NCBI RefSeq assembly: GCF_010078385.1
Contig: NZ_SIJC01000013.1
Coordinates: 1-64,000, forward strand
DNA from: Chengkuizengella sediminis
GTDB taxonomy: Bacteria; Bacillota; Bacilli; Paenibacillales; KCTC-33759
Reading direction: 5' to 3'
DNA length: 64,000 bases
Shown: piece after piece, positions 1 through 9,429 of the stretch
Position numbering within the stretch: position 1 is the first letter of the stretch
Layout of the letters: the number at the start of each line of letters is the position of its first letter
Made by a program: the position numbers and the translations under genes
Notes under the pieces: generated by a model
Seen by the model: the letters and a program-made list of their open reading frames with translations, nothing else
The model's database searches: none
Told to the model about the DNA's origin: nothing

Positions 1-1
1 A

Positions 2-157
2 GATCGAAAGTTTTCTGAATTAGAATTACAAACAAATGCTTTAAGAGAGGTCAGATCCATTGACTCCAATACAGGATCAACATTTGGATCTAAATTACAA
101 TCTGAAGTAGAAAATCAATTTGAAGCATTAAAGAAAAAATTAGAGCAAAGGAGGTGA
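2..157 (+). CDS. C-terminal end of a probable PspA/IM30-family coiled-coil protein (partial)
   Basis: An open frame enters from the left edge and ends at a TGA inside the Shine-Dalgarno region of the next gene. The 51 visible residues are charged and helical. They end in VENQFEALKKKLEQRR, which resembles the tail of the PspA protein two genes downstream (LDAEFKALKDKATKSK). A PspA paralog at the head of the lia operon is therefore likely but not proven. The start lies outside the window. The seven-base gap to the PspC gene suggests co-transcription. Confidence 0.5.
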   Translation, partial: DRKFSELELQTNALREVRSIDSNTGSTFGSKLQSEVENQFEALKKKLEQRR

Positions 158-164
158 ATTTGCG

Positions 165-554
165 ATGGCAAACTTATATAGATCACAAACGGATAAAAAA
201 CTAACAGGTTTATGCGGTGGTTTAGCTGAGTATTTAAATGTAGATGCAAATTTATTGAGAATCATATTAATCATTACAGCTGTTTTTACGGGTGGCACAG
301 TCATATTGCTTTATTTTCTAATCAGTTTAGTCATCTCGAAGGAACCTGTATTACAACCTTCATTTCAAAATCAACATACAGCTTATGATCATTCAAATGT
401 TCAACAAAAATCTCAAGCTCAACCAACAACCACTTATGACAGTGGTTCTAAAATAGATGACATGATGAAAGATGTTGAAAAAAAAGCAATGCAGCAAGAA
501 ATAGAAAATTTAAAATCAAAATTAGCTAAATATGAGAAAGGGGAACAAAAATAA
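165..554 (+). CDS. PspC-domain membrane protein
   Basis: Residues 1-60 form a PspC domain: a short amphipathic head containing KLTGLCGGLAEYLNV, then one strongly hydrophobic segment at about residues 31-57. Residues 60-95 are a polar Gln/Ser/Thr linker, and residues 97-128 are a predicted coiled coil. PspC-family proteins sit in the membrane and take part in envelope-stress sensing. The start follows AGGAGGTG. The stop codon overlaps the next start (TAATG), so translation with the PspA gene is probably coupled. The 129-aa length, with the extra coiled coil, is longer than the minimal PspC domain. Confidence 0.88.
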   Translation: MANLYRSQTDKKLTGLCGGLAEYLNVDANLLRIILIITAVFTGGTVILLYFLISLVISKEPVLQPSFQNQHTAYDHSNVQQKSQAQPTTTYDSGSKIDDMMKDVEKKAMQQEIENLKSKLAKYEKGEQK

Positions 555-1225
555 TGGGCGTTTTTAAAAGAATATCAGATATGACAAAAGCATCTTTACA
601 CGAGGTACTTGATAAAATTGAGGATCCAATTGTAATGTTAAATCAATACTTAAGAGATATGGAAGAAGAAATTGCAAATGCTGAAGTGACAGTAGCTAAA
701 CAGCTTGCAAATGAACGTATGTTAAAACAGAGGTTAGATGAAATGGTGGCCTCTAGTAAAAGTAAGGAACTAAAAGCTACAGAGGTTATGAAAAATGGGC
801 AAGATGATGAAGCCAAGGAAATACTTGAACAAAAAATACAACTAGATCAAAAAGCTGAAGAGCTTACTCAAATGCATTTAGTTTCAAAATCGCAAGCAGA
901 AGAATTAAAAGATCAGCTTCACGAAATGAAAGAAGAATTTTACAAAATGCGCAACAAGCGTAATGAGTTAGCTTCAAGATCTCAGATTGCAGATACAAAA
1001 AAGCAAATGGCTCAGTTATCAAATAATCAACAAATTGATCGTGGTAACGCCTCATCTGGATTTAGAAGAGTTGAAGAGAAAATAGTACAGAAGGAAATAG
1101 AATCACAAGTTTTTAGCAGCAAAGAATTTACAAAATCTAATCTTACAAATATAAATCCTGCAAATAAAGAAAAGTTAGACGCAGAATTTAAAGCCTTAAA
1201 AGATAAAGCTACAAAATCAAAATAA
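554..1225 (+). CDS. PspA/IM30 family phage-shock protein (LiaH-like)
   Basis: This 223-aa, almost wholly helical protein starts MGVFKRISDMTKASLHEVLDKIEDP and continues with LNQYLRDMEEEI, the typical PspA/LiaH N-terminus. Long coiled coils follow to about residue 180. PspA proteins polymerise on damaged membranes and help keep the proton gradient. The gene overlaps pspC by one base and sits upstream of liaF-liaS-liaR. By analogy with B. subtilis LiaH, it may be a main target of LiaR. Length and domain order are normal for the family. Confidence 0.92.
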   Translation: MGVFKRISDMTKASLHEVLDKIEDPIVMLNQYLRDMEEEIANAEVTVAKQLANERMLKQRLDEMVASSKSKELKATEVMKNGQDDEAKEILEQKIQLDQKAEELTQMHLVSKSQAEELKDQLHEMKEEFYKMRNKRNELASRSQIADTKKQMAQLSNNQQIDRGNASSGFRRVEEKIVQKEIESQVFSSKEFTKSNLTNINPANKEKLDAEFKALKDKATKSK

Positions 1226-1391
1226 ACCATTTAGATCAAAACATATATCCAAAATTTGTACAATTATGTTATGCTATTAAAGGATTAAGCCATACGGTTT
1301 GTTATTGCCGCTATGGCTTTTCATGGCTTATAGTTTAGAATTGTTTTACATTTGTGATTGTAATCATACTCAAGGAAAGGGGAGCGACAAT

Positions 1392-2042
1392 ATGAAGGAG
1401 CGGAGTAATCGTAATACTGCTTTAGTTTTGATATTTGCTGGACTATATTTATTGTTTGGTAATTTAATTGGTTTTTTAACTGTTGCTGCCCTAATTTTGA
1501 TATGGTTTGGTGCAAATAGAGTTCGCATTGGAGAAAAAAATAAAGGTTATCTTTTGATCGTTATTGGAATTATTATACTGATCAGTAATCATGTCATGTT
1601 TGTTGTTGGTTTAGTATTAATTGCCTTTGGATATTTTTATATGAGATCAGATAAACAGAAATTTGATGAACCATTTATGCAAAAACAAAATATTGTACAA
1701 AGCATAAAGTGGAAAAAGAATCAATGGACTTTGAAAAATATGATGATTCGTTCCATTGTAGGAGAAATCCAAATGGACGTATCAAATGCACTTATAGAGG
1801 AAAAAGAAACAAAAATTATTTTGCAAGGCATCGTGGGTGACATTGATATTATTGTCCCTGAGCATATTGGTGTTACGATAGAATCAACTGTTATTATAGG
1901 GGAAATAGGGTTGAACTGGGAAAAAGAAGCAGGGATCATGAATAAATATATATGGACTTCTCCAAATTATGCTTCTTCTGATGTGAAAATTCATTTTGTC
2001 ATATCTTATCTTATAGGAGATATCGATATAAGAATAATTTAA
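1392..2042 (+). CDS. liaF: LiaF-like membrane inhibitor of the envelope-stress two-component system
   Basis: This 216-aa protein has about four hydrophobic segments in residues 8-98. A soluble C-terminal half of the LiaF/DUF2154 type follows, with repeated short beta-strand motifs (IVGEIQMDVSNA, IVGDIDIIVPEHIGVTIES, IIGEIGLNW, LIGDIDIRI). In B. subtilis LiaF keeps LiaS off without stress. I chose the ATG at 1392 because AAAGGGGAG precedes it; an upstream in-frame start at 1299 would add 31 residues with no ribosome site. The gene is followed by liaS and liaR. A short dispersed repeat lies just after the stop. Confidence 0.87.
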   Translation: MKERSNRNTALVLIFAGLYLLFGNLIGFLTVAALILIWFGANRVRIGEKNKGYLLIVIGIIILISNHVMFVVGLVLIAFGYFYMRSDKQKFDEPFMQKQNIVQSIKWKKNQWTLKNMMIRSIVGEIQMDVSNALIEEKETKIILQGIVGDIDIIVPEHIGVTIESTVIIGEIGLNWEKEAGIMNKYIWTSPNYASSDVKIHFVISYLIGDIDIRII

Positions 2043-2045
2043 GAT

Positions 2046-2060
2046 ACCCACAAAAGTGAA
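2046..2060 (-). repeat. Dispersed intergenic repeat core (copy a)
   Basis: The minus strand reads TTCACTTTTGTGGGT, the same core found at 21251, 27307, 50911 and 62868. Read along the liaF transcript, it begins three bases after the stop codon. No longer homology to the other copies is obvious here. Confidence 0.6.
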
Positions 2061-2154
2061 CTGAAACTTTAATAAGGAAATTACGTATTTCATTGTATTG
2101 AACAAATTTGTTTCATATCATTTTCGTATCGTTTTTTGAAGGAGGGGAGTTACT

Positions 2155-3225
2155 ATGCGGCGTAATAAAAAAAAGCTAACAAATATGATATGGAGAAACA
2201 TGGGGGAATCCATTACGGCTTCTATACTGATTTTTTTCATTATTATATATTTTTTAGAAACCAACGGATACTTAAAACGTTTAGAACCATGGATCATGGT
2301 TCAGCATAGTCTCACTCTCTTTGTTATTGTACTTATCATCGGCGCGCTATTTGGTTTTTTACAAAGCAATAAAATTAAAAAAAGGTTAGATCGTTTACAT
2401 GATTCTATGCTTTTGTTAGAGAAAGGAAATTTACCAAAAGATATCCCTTCATTAGGTGAGGACGAAATCGGTAGATTAGCAGATCAATTAAGTGATATTA
2501 GAACAAAGTGGGAGGATCAAATCACCTCACTGCAAAGATTATCAACAAACAATGCACAGCTTGCAGAAAAAGCTCGTTTTTCTGCTGTAACGGAGGAACG
2601 TCAACGGTTAGCTCGAGAATTACATGATGCAGTCAGTCAACAGTTATTTGCTATTTCTATGACAGCAACAGCTGTAGGCAGGACTTTAAATATAGATTTT
2701 GAGAAAGCAAAAAGGCAAGTATCACTCATTGAAGAGATGGCATCTGTAGCCCAATCTGAAATGAGGGCACTATTGTTACATTTACGTCCTGTTCATTTAG
2801 AAGGAAAAAGACTATCTCAAGGATTGCATGAGTTGTTACATGAGTTGAACTCCAAGGTTCCCATACATATTACGTTAGATATGGATGACAACCTTCAATT
2901 AACTAAAGGAGTAGAGGATCATATTTTTCGAATCATTCAAGAAGCATTATCTAATACATTACGACATTCTAAAGCATCTGAGATGGAAATTAAATGTTCT
3001 TACAATGGGAGTATAGTTCGTTTAATGATAAAAGATAATGGTGTAGGTTTTGATATGAATGTTCAAAAACATGCATCTTATGGTATTGTCTCCATGAAAG
3101 AACGAATAAATGAAATAGGTGGGTCTATTCAGTTTATTACCGCACCTGGAAAAGGAACAAGAATTGAAATACGTATTCCTGTTGTGAACGGAGAAAGGGG
3201 GAGGCAAGATGCCTATTCCAATTAA
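2155..3225 (+). CDS. liaS: Sensor histidine kinase of the LiaS/NarL-partner type
   Basis: This 356-aa kinase has two membrane segments (about 20-35 and 51-70) with only a short external loop, so it is an intramembrane-sensing kinase. A HAMP-like linker spans about 71-125. The HisKA_3 dimerisation motif follows, with phospho-accepting His157 in [17 protein letters not shown]. The HATPase domain has the N-box [13 protein letters not shown] and the glycine boxes DNGVGF and GKGTRIEI. The gene overlaps liaR by 17 bases. Together with LiaF and PspA/PspC it should respond to cell-wall-active stress, as in B. subtilis. Confidence 0.93.
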   Translation: MRRNKKKLTNMIWRNMGESITASILIFFIIIYFLETNGYLKRLEPWIMVQHSLTLFVIVLIIGALFGFLQSNKIKKRLDRLHDSMLLLEKGNLPKDIPSLGEDEIGRLADQLSDIRTKWEDQITSLQRLSTNNAQLAEKARFSAVTEERQRLARELHDAVSQQLFAISMTATAVGRTLNIDFEKAKRQVSLIEEMASVAQSEMRALLLHLRPVHLEGKRLSQGLHELLHELNSKVPIHITLDMDDNLQLTKGVEDHIFRIIQEALSNTLRHSKASEMEIKCSYNGSIVRLMIKDNGVGFDMNVQKHASYGIVSMKERINEIGGSIQFITAPGKGTRIEIRIPVVNGERGRQDAYSN

Positions 3226-3853
3226 GGTTTTAATTGTAGATGACCATGAAATGGTTCGTATTGGTCTCTCAGCTGTTTTAAGTACTGAGGAAGACATTGA
3301 GATCATAGGTGAGGCAAGTAACGGGGAGGAAGGGATCAGGCTTGCGCAGGACTATGATCCTGATGTTGTTTTAATGGATTTGGTGATGGAAGAAATGGAT
3401 GGAATAGAAACAACAAAAAAAATATTAAAACTTAAACCCAAATGTAAAGTGATTGTACTTACCAGTTATTTAGATGATGAAAAGGTTTATCCTGTAATAG
3501 AAGCGGGAGCGTTTAGTTATTTATTAAAAACATCTCGTGCAACTGAAATCGCTCAGGCCATTCGTTCAGCGATGAATGGTCATCCTATTCTCGAATCACA
3601 AGTTGCTTCAAAAATTATGAATCGATTTAGACAAACACAACAAGAAAAAGAACCGCATGAAGAATTAACTGAACGTGAGATGGAAGTGTTAAGACTGATA
3701 GCAAAAGGGAAGTCAAATCAAGATGTGGCGGATGAACTTTTTATCGGTGTAAAGACAGTTAAATTTCACGTGACGAATATATTAGCAAAACTTGGAGTTG
3801 AAGATAGAACTCAAGCCGCAATTTACGCTTTTAAACATGGTTTAGCTGAGTAA
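3209..3853 (+). CDS. liaR: Response regulator LiaR, NarL/FixJ family
   Basis: This 214-aa protein has an N-terminal receiver domain with acidic pocket D11/D12 and phospho-acceptor D57 ([13 protein letters not shown]). Thr/Ser and Lys complete the switch (VLTSY, LLKTS). A LuxR-type helix-turn-helix lies at about 145-205 ([19 protein letters not shown], then [17 protein letters not shown]). It is the cognate regulator of the overlapping kinase gene. The start follows GGGGGAGG. The target promoter is not visible and may lie upstream of the window. Confidence 0.94.
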   Translation: MPIPIKVLIVDDHEMVRIGLSAVLSTEEDIEIIGEASNGEEGIRLAQDYDPDVVLMDLVMEEMDGIETTKKILKLKPKCKVIVLTSYLDDEKVYPVIEAGAFSYLLKTSRATEIAQAIRSAMNGHPILESQVASKIMNRFRQTQQEKEPHEELTEREMEVLRLIAKGKSNQDVADELFIGVKTVKFHVTNILAKLGVEDRTQAAIYAFKHGLAE

Positions 3854-3865
3854 AAATACAATATA

Positions 3866-3896
3866 CAAAAAAAACCCACTTTATAATAAAAGTGGG
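3866..3896 (-). terminator. Rho-independent terminator, minus strand
   Basis: The inverted repeat CCCACTTTATAATAAAAGTGGG is preceded on the plus strand by a run of A. On the minus strand it therefore reads as a hairpin followed by a U-tract. It fits the end of the minus-strand gene at 3959-4300 and may also stop liaR transcripts weakly. Confidence 0.7.
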
Positions 3897-3958
3897 ATGA
3901 AGGCTTTGTTGAGAGCTTTTGTTCAAAGATTGAACTAACCGATATATGTTATACTAAT

Positions 3959-4300
3959 TTAAAAGAAACTTGTATCAAACAATAAATTAATATCCGAAAG
4001 TTCAACTTTATATTTTGTGCCGAAGTCTAATTCTGATGTAAAACCAACTTCATTAGGATAAAAGCCGATTCCTTCATGGAAAGTCATGGCTTTCTTTTTT
4101 TTGTTTCTTTTTTGTTTTCTGCTACTTTTCTTCTTTAATTTTGAAGTACTGGTATGATTAAAATCATTAAAATATAGTCTACGCCTACTATCGATCCGAC
4201 TCAGAATTCCAAAATGTTCTTTTCCATCATTAGTTAGGACTAATAATGGATTTCCTATATGTTTGCTTATGTTCTCCTCATCCAGTTTTATAGGAAACAT
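3959..4300 (-). CDS. Hypothetical small protein with a basic central tract
   Basis: I do not recognise this 113-aa protein. Residues 1-47 look like a small beta-rich fold (HIGNPLLVLTNDGKEHFGILSRI, then RRRLYFNDF). A lysine/arginine/serine-rich stretch follows at about 53-70 (KLKKKSSRKQKRNKKKK), then an acidic tail. I chose the ATG at 4300 because GGAGGTGAAAAGCCT precedes it; the open frame runs 60 codons further upstream without a ribosome site. The composition resembles proteins loaded on spores, but that is only a guess. It is monocistronic, with its own terminator. Confidence 0.6.
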   Translation of the reverse strand: MFPIKLDEENISKHIGNPLLVLTNDGKEHFGILSRIDSRRRLYFNDFNHTSTSKLKKKSSRKQKRNKKKKAMTFHEGIGFYPNEVGFTSELDFGTKYKVELSDINLLFDTSFF

Positions 4301-4547
4301 AGGCTTTTCACCTCCTACAAATATCCATATATTTAACATATTCAAAAGTTGAACTTTTGGAATAGACGAATAACTAGGTGAGATAAGCCCATTTTTTAAA
4401 AATGATAAGAAATTATAACTATTGGGACAAAGCTTATCTCCAATTTTGCAGGTTATTTCATGCAAGGGATATTGAATCATATAATTTGATTATGCTACAC
4501 TTCTAAAAGGTAGATAGAAAAATACGGATGAAAGAAATGATGATGAG

Positions 4548-6098
4548 ATGAATAATAATTTAAACAGTCAATCAGGAGTTACTTTTTTTATTTTTGGAGC
4601 TACAGGAGATTTGGCCAAACGTAAACTGTATCCAGCTATTTATAGTTTATTTAGAGAAGGTAAACTGTCTGAAAGATTTGCAGTGATTGGACTAGCCAGA
4701 AGACATCGTTCCAAGGAAGAGTTTCAAAATGATGTATATCATTCAATTCAGGAGTTTGCTCGATATGATATATCGAAGGATGATAACTGGCAAAGCTTTG
4801 TAAATCACTTTGAATATATGTCGCTAAACACTAATGACAAAAACGCTTTTTATGAGTTAAATCAACTAACAGAATCTTTAGAGCAAAGATTCAATATCGA
4901 AGGTAATCGATTATTTTATTTAGCGCTTGCCCCTCAACTATTTGGTCAGGTCGCTAATCACTTACGTGAGGGTAGACTTCTGCAAAGTACTGGATGGCAT
5001 CGAGTGGTTATTGAAAAACCATTTGGGTATGACTTGAAATCTGCTGAGGACTTAAATACACAAATAAGAGAAGTGTTTGAAGAGGAAGAAATATATCGAA
5101 TCGATCATTACCTTGGGAAGGAAATGATTCAAAACATAGAAGTTATTCGTTTCGCAAATGCGTTTTTTGAACCATTATGGAACAATAAGTACATAGCAAA
5201 TATTCAGATTACATTAAGTGAAACGGTCGGTGTAGGTGATCGTGGTGGGTATTATGAGAATTCAGGTGCATTAAGAGATATGGCACAAAATCATATGCTG
5301 CAAATGGTAGCAATGATGGCTATGGAACCACCAAGCAGAATGGAATCGGAAGATATAAGAGATGAAAAAGTGAAAGTATTACGTTCAATTCGATCTTATA
5401 AAGATGAGCAAGAAGTAAAGGAAAGTGTCGTAAGAGCTCAGTATATTGAAGGTACTTTGAATAATAAAACAGTGAAAGCTTATCGAGATGAAGATTCAGT
5501 TTCTAAAACCTCAAATACAGAAACTTTTTTTGCAGCAGAATTGTACGTTGATAATTTTCGTTGGGCAGGTGTTCCTTTTTATGTGCGCACAGGTAAAAGA
5601 TTGCCAGCTAAAGCGACAGAAGTTGTTGTGGAATTTAAAAATATTCCAGAAAACGTGTACTTCGCTAAAACGAACACACTAGAACCAAACTTGTTAGTAT
5701 TCCGTGTCAATCCACAGGAAGGTATTTATATTAAATTTAATGCTAAAAAACCAGGTGGAGAATCCATGATTATACCAGTAGCTATGGATTTCTGCCAAAG
5801 CTGTGAAGTGGGATTAAATACACCTGAAGCCTATGAAAGATTAGTGTTTGATGCGATTCGTGGAGATTCAACTTATTTTACTCGTTGGGATGAAGTAGCT
5901 TCTGCATGGAAATACATTGATTCTATTTCAGAATCTTGGTCATCATCAGATGGAAGCGATCTGCAGTATTATGAAGCGGGAACATGGGGACCAAAAGGAA
6001 TGAAAGATCTTTTAGAGAAAAAAGGTTTTAAGTGGTGGCCAGTTCATGGTCAAGAAGAAGCTGAGGTCACATGGGTTCAGGTTAAGAGTGAAAAATAG
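4548..6098 (+). CDS. zwf: Glucose-6-phosphate 1-dehydrogenase
   Basis: This 516-aa enzyme oxidises glucose-6-phosphate to 6-phosphogluconolactone with NADP+, the first step of the oxidative pentose phosphate pathway. The coenzyme motif FGATGDLAKRKLYPA is at about 16-30 and the substrate/catalytic motif RIDHYLGKE at about 183-191. The C-terminal domain carries FRVNPQEGIYIKFNAKKPG. Length matches the family. The ribosome site before the ATG is weak (GAAAGAAATGATGATGAG). The following cyclase gene starts 11 bases after the stop and is probably co-transcribed. Confidence 0.95.
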   Translation: MNNNLNSQSGVTFFIFGATGDLAKRKLYPAIYSLFREGKLSERFAVIGLARRHRSKEEFQNDVYHSIQEFARYDISKDDNWQSFVNHFEYMSLNTNDKNAFYELNQLTESLEQRFNIEGNRLFYLALAPQLFGQVANHLREGRLLQSTGWHRVVIEKPFGYDLKSAEDLNTQIREVFEEEEIYRIDHYLGKEMIQNIEVIRFANAFFEPLWNNKYIANIQITLSETVGVGDRGGYYENSGALRDMAQNHMLQMVAMMAMEPPSRMESEDIRDEKVKVLRSIRSYKDEQEVKESVVRAQYIEGTLNNKTVKAYRDEDSVSKTSNTETFFAAELYVDNFRWAGVPFYVRTGKRLPAKATEVVVEFKNIPENVYFAKTNTLEPNLLVFRVNPQEGIYIKFNAKKPGGESMIIPVAMDFCQSCEVGLNTPEAYERLVFDAIRGDSTYFTRWDEVASAWKYIDSISESWSSSDGSDLQYYEAGTWGPKGMKDLLEKKGFKWWPVHGQEEAEVTWVQVKSEK

Positions 6099-6109
6099 GA
6101 GGAGTTTCT

Positions 6110-6733
6110 ATGTTTAAAATATATGACATTTCTATGACAATACACGAAGATATGCAAGTGTATAAAAATAAAGAGGAAAAAAAACCAAAAATTGAAACAG
6201 CATCTGATTTTTCCAATTCGTCTGCTTTTGAATCGATTTTAAGTTTAAACGTACACACTGGAACACATCTAGATGCTCCGTTACATATGATTGAGGGGGG
6301 AGAAACGATTGAATCCATCCCATTAGAAAATTTAGTATCTACGGCACGTGTGTTAGATTTAACACATGTAGAGGGGCAAATTGGAAAAAGTGATTTAGAA
6401 CCTTTTGCGATTCAAGAAGGGGAATGGATCTTATTCAAAACAAAAAATTCATTATCAGAACAATTTGATTTCAACTTTATTTATTTAAATGAAGATGGTG
6501 CAGCTTATTTAAAAGAAATCAATGTGAAGGGGATCGGTACAGATGGATTAGGTATTGAACGTGCCCAACCTGATCATGAAACACATAAAATATTATTTGA
6601 AAATAAAATTATTATAGTTGAAGGTCTTCGTCTAAAAGATGTGCCATCAGGAACATATTTTATGGTTATCGCTCCTTTAAAATTAGAAGGTATTGATGCT
6701 GCTCCTGCACGTGCGTTATTATTGGGTCAATAA
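6110..6733 (+). CDS. Cyclase family protein (KynB-like metal-dependent hydrolase)
   Basis: This 207-aa protein has the cyclase-family metal motif HTGTHLDAPLHM, with H49, H53, D55 and H59 as likely ligands. Relatives include arylformamidase KynB and cyclic-amide hydrolases. A kynurenine role is not supported here, since no other tryptophan-catabolic gene is nearby. The start follows AGGAGGAG, 11 bases after zwf, suggesting an operon. The exact substrate is unknown. Confidence 0.82.
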   Translation: MFKIYDISMTIHEDMQVYKNKEEKKPKIETASDFSNSSAFESILSLNVHTGTHLDAPLHMIEGGETIESIPLENLVSTARVLDLTHVEGQIGKSDLEPFAIQEGEWILFKTKNSLSEQFDFNFIYLNEDGAAYLKEINVKGIGTDGLGIERAQPDHETHKILFENKIIIVEGLRLKDVPSGTYFMVIAPLKLEGIDAAPARALLLGQ

Positions 6734-6776
6734 AAACATCAATTTCATTGAATTGAAAATTAGAAAGGATTTATAA

Positions 6777-8363
6777 ATGAATCAGACTTCAAAAGAAACA
6801 TTTGATCAGGAAGTAAATAAAAGACGAACATTTGCGATCATTTCCCATCCAGATGCTGGGAAAACAACATTAACGGAGAAACTTCTTTTATTTGGGGGAG
6901 CAATTCGTCTCGCTGGTACTGTAAAGGGAAGAAAAGCATCTAAACATGCCACATCAGATTGGATGGAAATAGAGAAGCAAAGAGGAATATCTGTTACTTC
7001 AAGTGTTATGCAATTCGAGTATGAAGGACATAAAGTGAATATATTGGATACACCAGGTCACCAAGATTTTAGTGAGGATACTTATCGAACCCTAACTGCG
7101 GCGGATAGTGCTGTGATGTTAATTGATTCAGCAAAAGGTGTGGAAGCACAAACGATGAAGCTGTTTGAGGTTTGTCGTAAGAGAGGTATCCCAATCTTTA
7201 CATTTATTAATAAAATGGACCGAGAAGGTCAGAATCCATTTGATTTATTAGAGGAAATTGAAAATGTACTTGGAATTCGTTCGTTCCCAATGAATTGGCC
7301 AATAGGATCTGGTAAACAATTGTGTGGAGTATATGATCGTCATACCACAAGAGTTGAATTATTCCAAGGGGATAATCATGATGAAATAAAAGTTCAAGAT
7401 GTTAGTGGTTATGATGATGAGATTATAAAAAATATTACGACAGATTATTTATTTGAGAGTTTAAATGAAGATTTACAACTGTTAGATGTTGCAGGAGATC
7501 CTTTTGATTACGAGAAAGTAAAACAAGGTGAATTAACACCTGTTTTCTTTGGTAGTGCGATTAATAATTTTGGTGTTCAAACTTTTTTAGATAACTTTTT
7601 AAAGTTAGCCCCAAGTCCAGTACCAAGAACAAGTAGTCAAGGTGAAATTAGTCCAAGTGATAAAAACTTTTCGGGTTTTGTATTTAAAATACAAGCGAAC
7701 ATGAATCCCGCACATCGTGATCGTATTGCTTTCTTACGCATTTGTTCTGGAGAATTTGATCGTGGAATGAGTGTAAAACATATTCGAACAGGTAAAAATA
7801 TTAAATTAGCACAACCGCAGCAGTTTATGGCGCAAGACAGAGATATTGTTGAGCAGGCTTATGCAGGTGATATCATTGGATTATTTGATCCTGGGATATT
7901 CAAAATAGGTGATTCATTAAGTGTGAAAGCAAATTTAGAGTTTGATGAACTACCAACATTTCCACCTGAATTATTTGCCAAAGTCATTGTGAAAAATGCT
8001 TTGAAAAATAAACAATTTCAAAAGGGGATAGAACAGTTAACAGATGAAGGGACTGTTCAATATTTTCAATCCATCGCTGGAGATGAGAAAATATTAGGTG
8101 TTGTAGGACAACTTCAATTTGAGGTATTTGAATACCGTATGAAAGTAGAATACGGTGTAGACATTGAACTCCATCGATTAAGTTATCAATTATCAAGATG
8201 GATTCAAGCAGATCAAATCGAACCAAGTAAATTTAGAATCAATTCACAATTAGTATTAGATAAAAAAGGAAATCATGTAGCTTTGTTTGAAAATGAATAC
8301 GCGATGAGAACGTCTATGGAAAAGAATGAGAACGTTCAATTTCTTGAGAACCCACTGCAGTAA
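6777..8363 (+). CDS. prfC: Peptide chain release factor 3 (GTPase)
   Basis: This 528-aa translational GTPase has the P-loop HPDAGKTTL at about 24-32, switch II DTPGHQDF and the guanine motif NKMDRE. The C-terminal domains include GVVGQLQFEVFEYRMKVEYG, typical of RF3 rather than EF-G. RF3 recycles RF1/RF2 from the ribosome after peptide release. It is absent from many Bacillus species but found in scattered Firmicutes. The start follows GAAAGGA. Length is normal. Confidence 0.95.
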   Translation: MNQTSKETFDQEVNKRRTFAIISHPDAGKTTLTEKLLLFGGAIRLAGTVKGRKASKHATSDWMEIEKQRGISVTSSVMQFEYEGHKVNILDTPGHQDFSEDTYRTLTAADSAVMLIDSAKGVEAQTMKLFEVCRKRGIPIFTFINKMDREGQNPFDLLEEIENVLGIRSFPMNWPIGSGKQLCGVYDRHTTRVELFQGDNHDEIKVQDVSGYDDEIIKNITTDYLFESLNEDLQLLDVAGDPFDYEKVKQGELTPVFFGSAINNFGVQTFLDNFLKLAPSPVPRTSSQGEISPSDKNFSGFVFKIQANMNPAHRDRIAFLRICSGEFDRGMSVKHIRTGKNIKLAQPQQFMAQDRDIVEQAYAGDIIGLFDPGIFKIGDSLSVKANLEFDELPTFPPELFAKVIVKNALKNKQFQKGIEQLTDEGTVQYFQSIAGDEKILGVVGQLQFEVFEYRMKVEYGVDIELHRLSYQLSRWIQADQIEPSKFRINSQLVLDKKGNHVALFENEYAMRTSMEKNENVQFLENPLQ

Positions 8364-8401
8364 TCTTCAAAGGTATAAGGTTATACAAAAAATTCTGCAG
8401 A

Positions 8402-8452
8402 AAAAAAGGGATTGTCAGTAAATAAACGTAGATTTTGAAGACAACCCTTTTA
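8402..8452. terminator. Bidirectional terminator between prfC and sspI
   Basis: AAAAAGGGATTGTC pairs with GACAACCCTTTT, with one bulged base. An A-run on the left and a T-run on the right let it serve both convergent genes. The U-tract is longer on the minus strand (sspI side). Confidence 0.7.
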
Positions 8453-8463
8453 CTACAATTTTA

Positions 8464-8667
8464 TTATTGAGGTAAATGACTTTCCAAGGTAGAAATTAAT
8501 TGACTTTGTGTTTGTTCATCTGATTTTTCCCAGATCAATTCAAAAATTACACCTAGTCCTGGTAATGCTCTTTCATCATTATGAATGGAATCAGTAATGA
8601 TCTCATGTAATTCAGATTCATTTTTGTTTTGAAGCTTTTGGAAAATGGCTTGTCTTAAGTCCATCAT
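8464..8667 (-). CDS. sspI: Small acid-soluble spore protein SspI
   Basis: This 67-aa protein matches SspI: MMDLRQAIFQKL at the start, LHEIITDSI, then LPGLGVIFELIWEKS in the middle. SspI is a minor SASP of the spore core, made in the forespore. The chosen ATG lies 11 bases after GGAGG, which overlaps an in-frame upstream GTG that I rejected as start. The gene lies close to the TrmH-family methylase gene, as in B. subtilis (sspI beside ysgA), which supports the call. Confidence 0.88.
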   Translation of the reverse strand: MMDLRQAIFQKLQNKNESELHEIITDSIHNDERALPGLGVIFELIWEKSDEQTQSQLISTLESHLPQ

Positions 8668-8762
8668 CAGTTTAAAAACCTCCACATCGTGTTGTATAGT
8701 TTATTTTGCTCAATCATTACGTTTAATATCAATTTTGTTTTAACCTCAAAGGAGGGACTTTT

Positions 8763-9422
8763 TTGAAAAAACAGTTTGCAGTTATTGGAATAGGCCGCTT
8801 TGGATCAAGTGTTGCAAAAACGTTATATCATATGGGTTTTGAAGTATTAGCCATTGATTCCAATGAAAGTCGTATTCAAGAAATTATTAATGAAGTTACC
8901 CATGCAGTCCAAGCGGACACAACGGATGATGAAGCCTTAAAAGCGATTGGAATTAGAAATTTTGATGTCGTTGTTGTTGCTATTGGACAAGATATACAAG
9001 CGAGTATTCTAACAACCCTCATATTAAAGGATTTGGGAGTTAATACTTTAATCGTAAAGGCACAAAACGATCTGCATGGTAAAGTTGTTCAAAAAATTGG
9101 TGCTGATAAAGTTATTTTCCCCGAAAGAGATATGGGTGTTCGAGTTGCACATCACTTAATATCCCCCAATATTATAGACTATATTGAACTTTCTGCAGAT
9201 TATAGCATTGTGGAAATCAAAGCAGCATCTAGAATGATTGGGAAAAATTTAAGTGAGTTACATATTAGAGCTAAGTTTGGTTGTAACGTTATTGCCATCA
9301 AAAGCGCTGATAAAATGAACATTGCTCCGCATGCCGAGGATTTAATAAAGGAAAATGATATTCTTGTTGTTGTAGGAGACAATGAACATTTACAAAATTT
9401 TGAAATGTCATTTAGGGAGTAA
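8763..9422 (+). CDS. Potassium-uptake regulatory subunit, RCK/TrkA family (KtrA/KtrC-like)
   Basis: This 219-aa cytosolic protein has an RCK_N Rossmann domain with the nucleotide motif GIGRFGSSVAKTLYHMGFEVLAID (about 9-32) and an acidic residue at the end of strand 2. A RCK_C domain follows at about 135-219. It binds ATP/ADP and perhaps c-di-AMP and gates a KtrB/KtrD-type K+ channel, which is not in this window. The start is TTG after AAAGGAGGG. The methylase gene begins seven bases after the stop. Confidence 0.9.
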   Translation: MKKQFAVIGIGRFGSSVAKTLYHMGFEVLAIDSNESRIQEIINEVTHAVQADTTDDEALKAIGIRNFDVVVVAIGQDIQASILTTLILKDLGVNTLIVKAQNDLHGKVVQKIGADKVIFPERDMGVRVAHHLISPNIIDYIELSADYSIVEIKAASRMIGKNLSELHIRAKFGCNVIAIKSADKMNIAPHAEDLIKENDILVVVGDNEHLQNFEMSFRE

Positions 9423-9429
9423 GTGAGGC

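Noticed and set aside
1299-1391. N-terminal extension of LiaF
   Set aside because: No ribosome site precedes 1299, and the ATG at 1392 has one and gives the normal family N-terminus.
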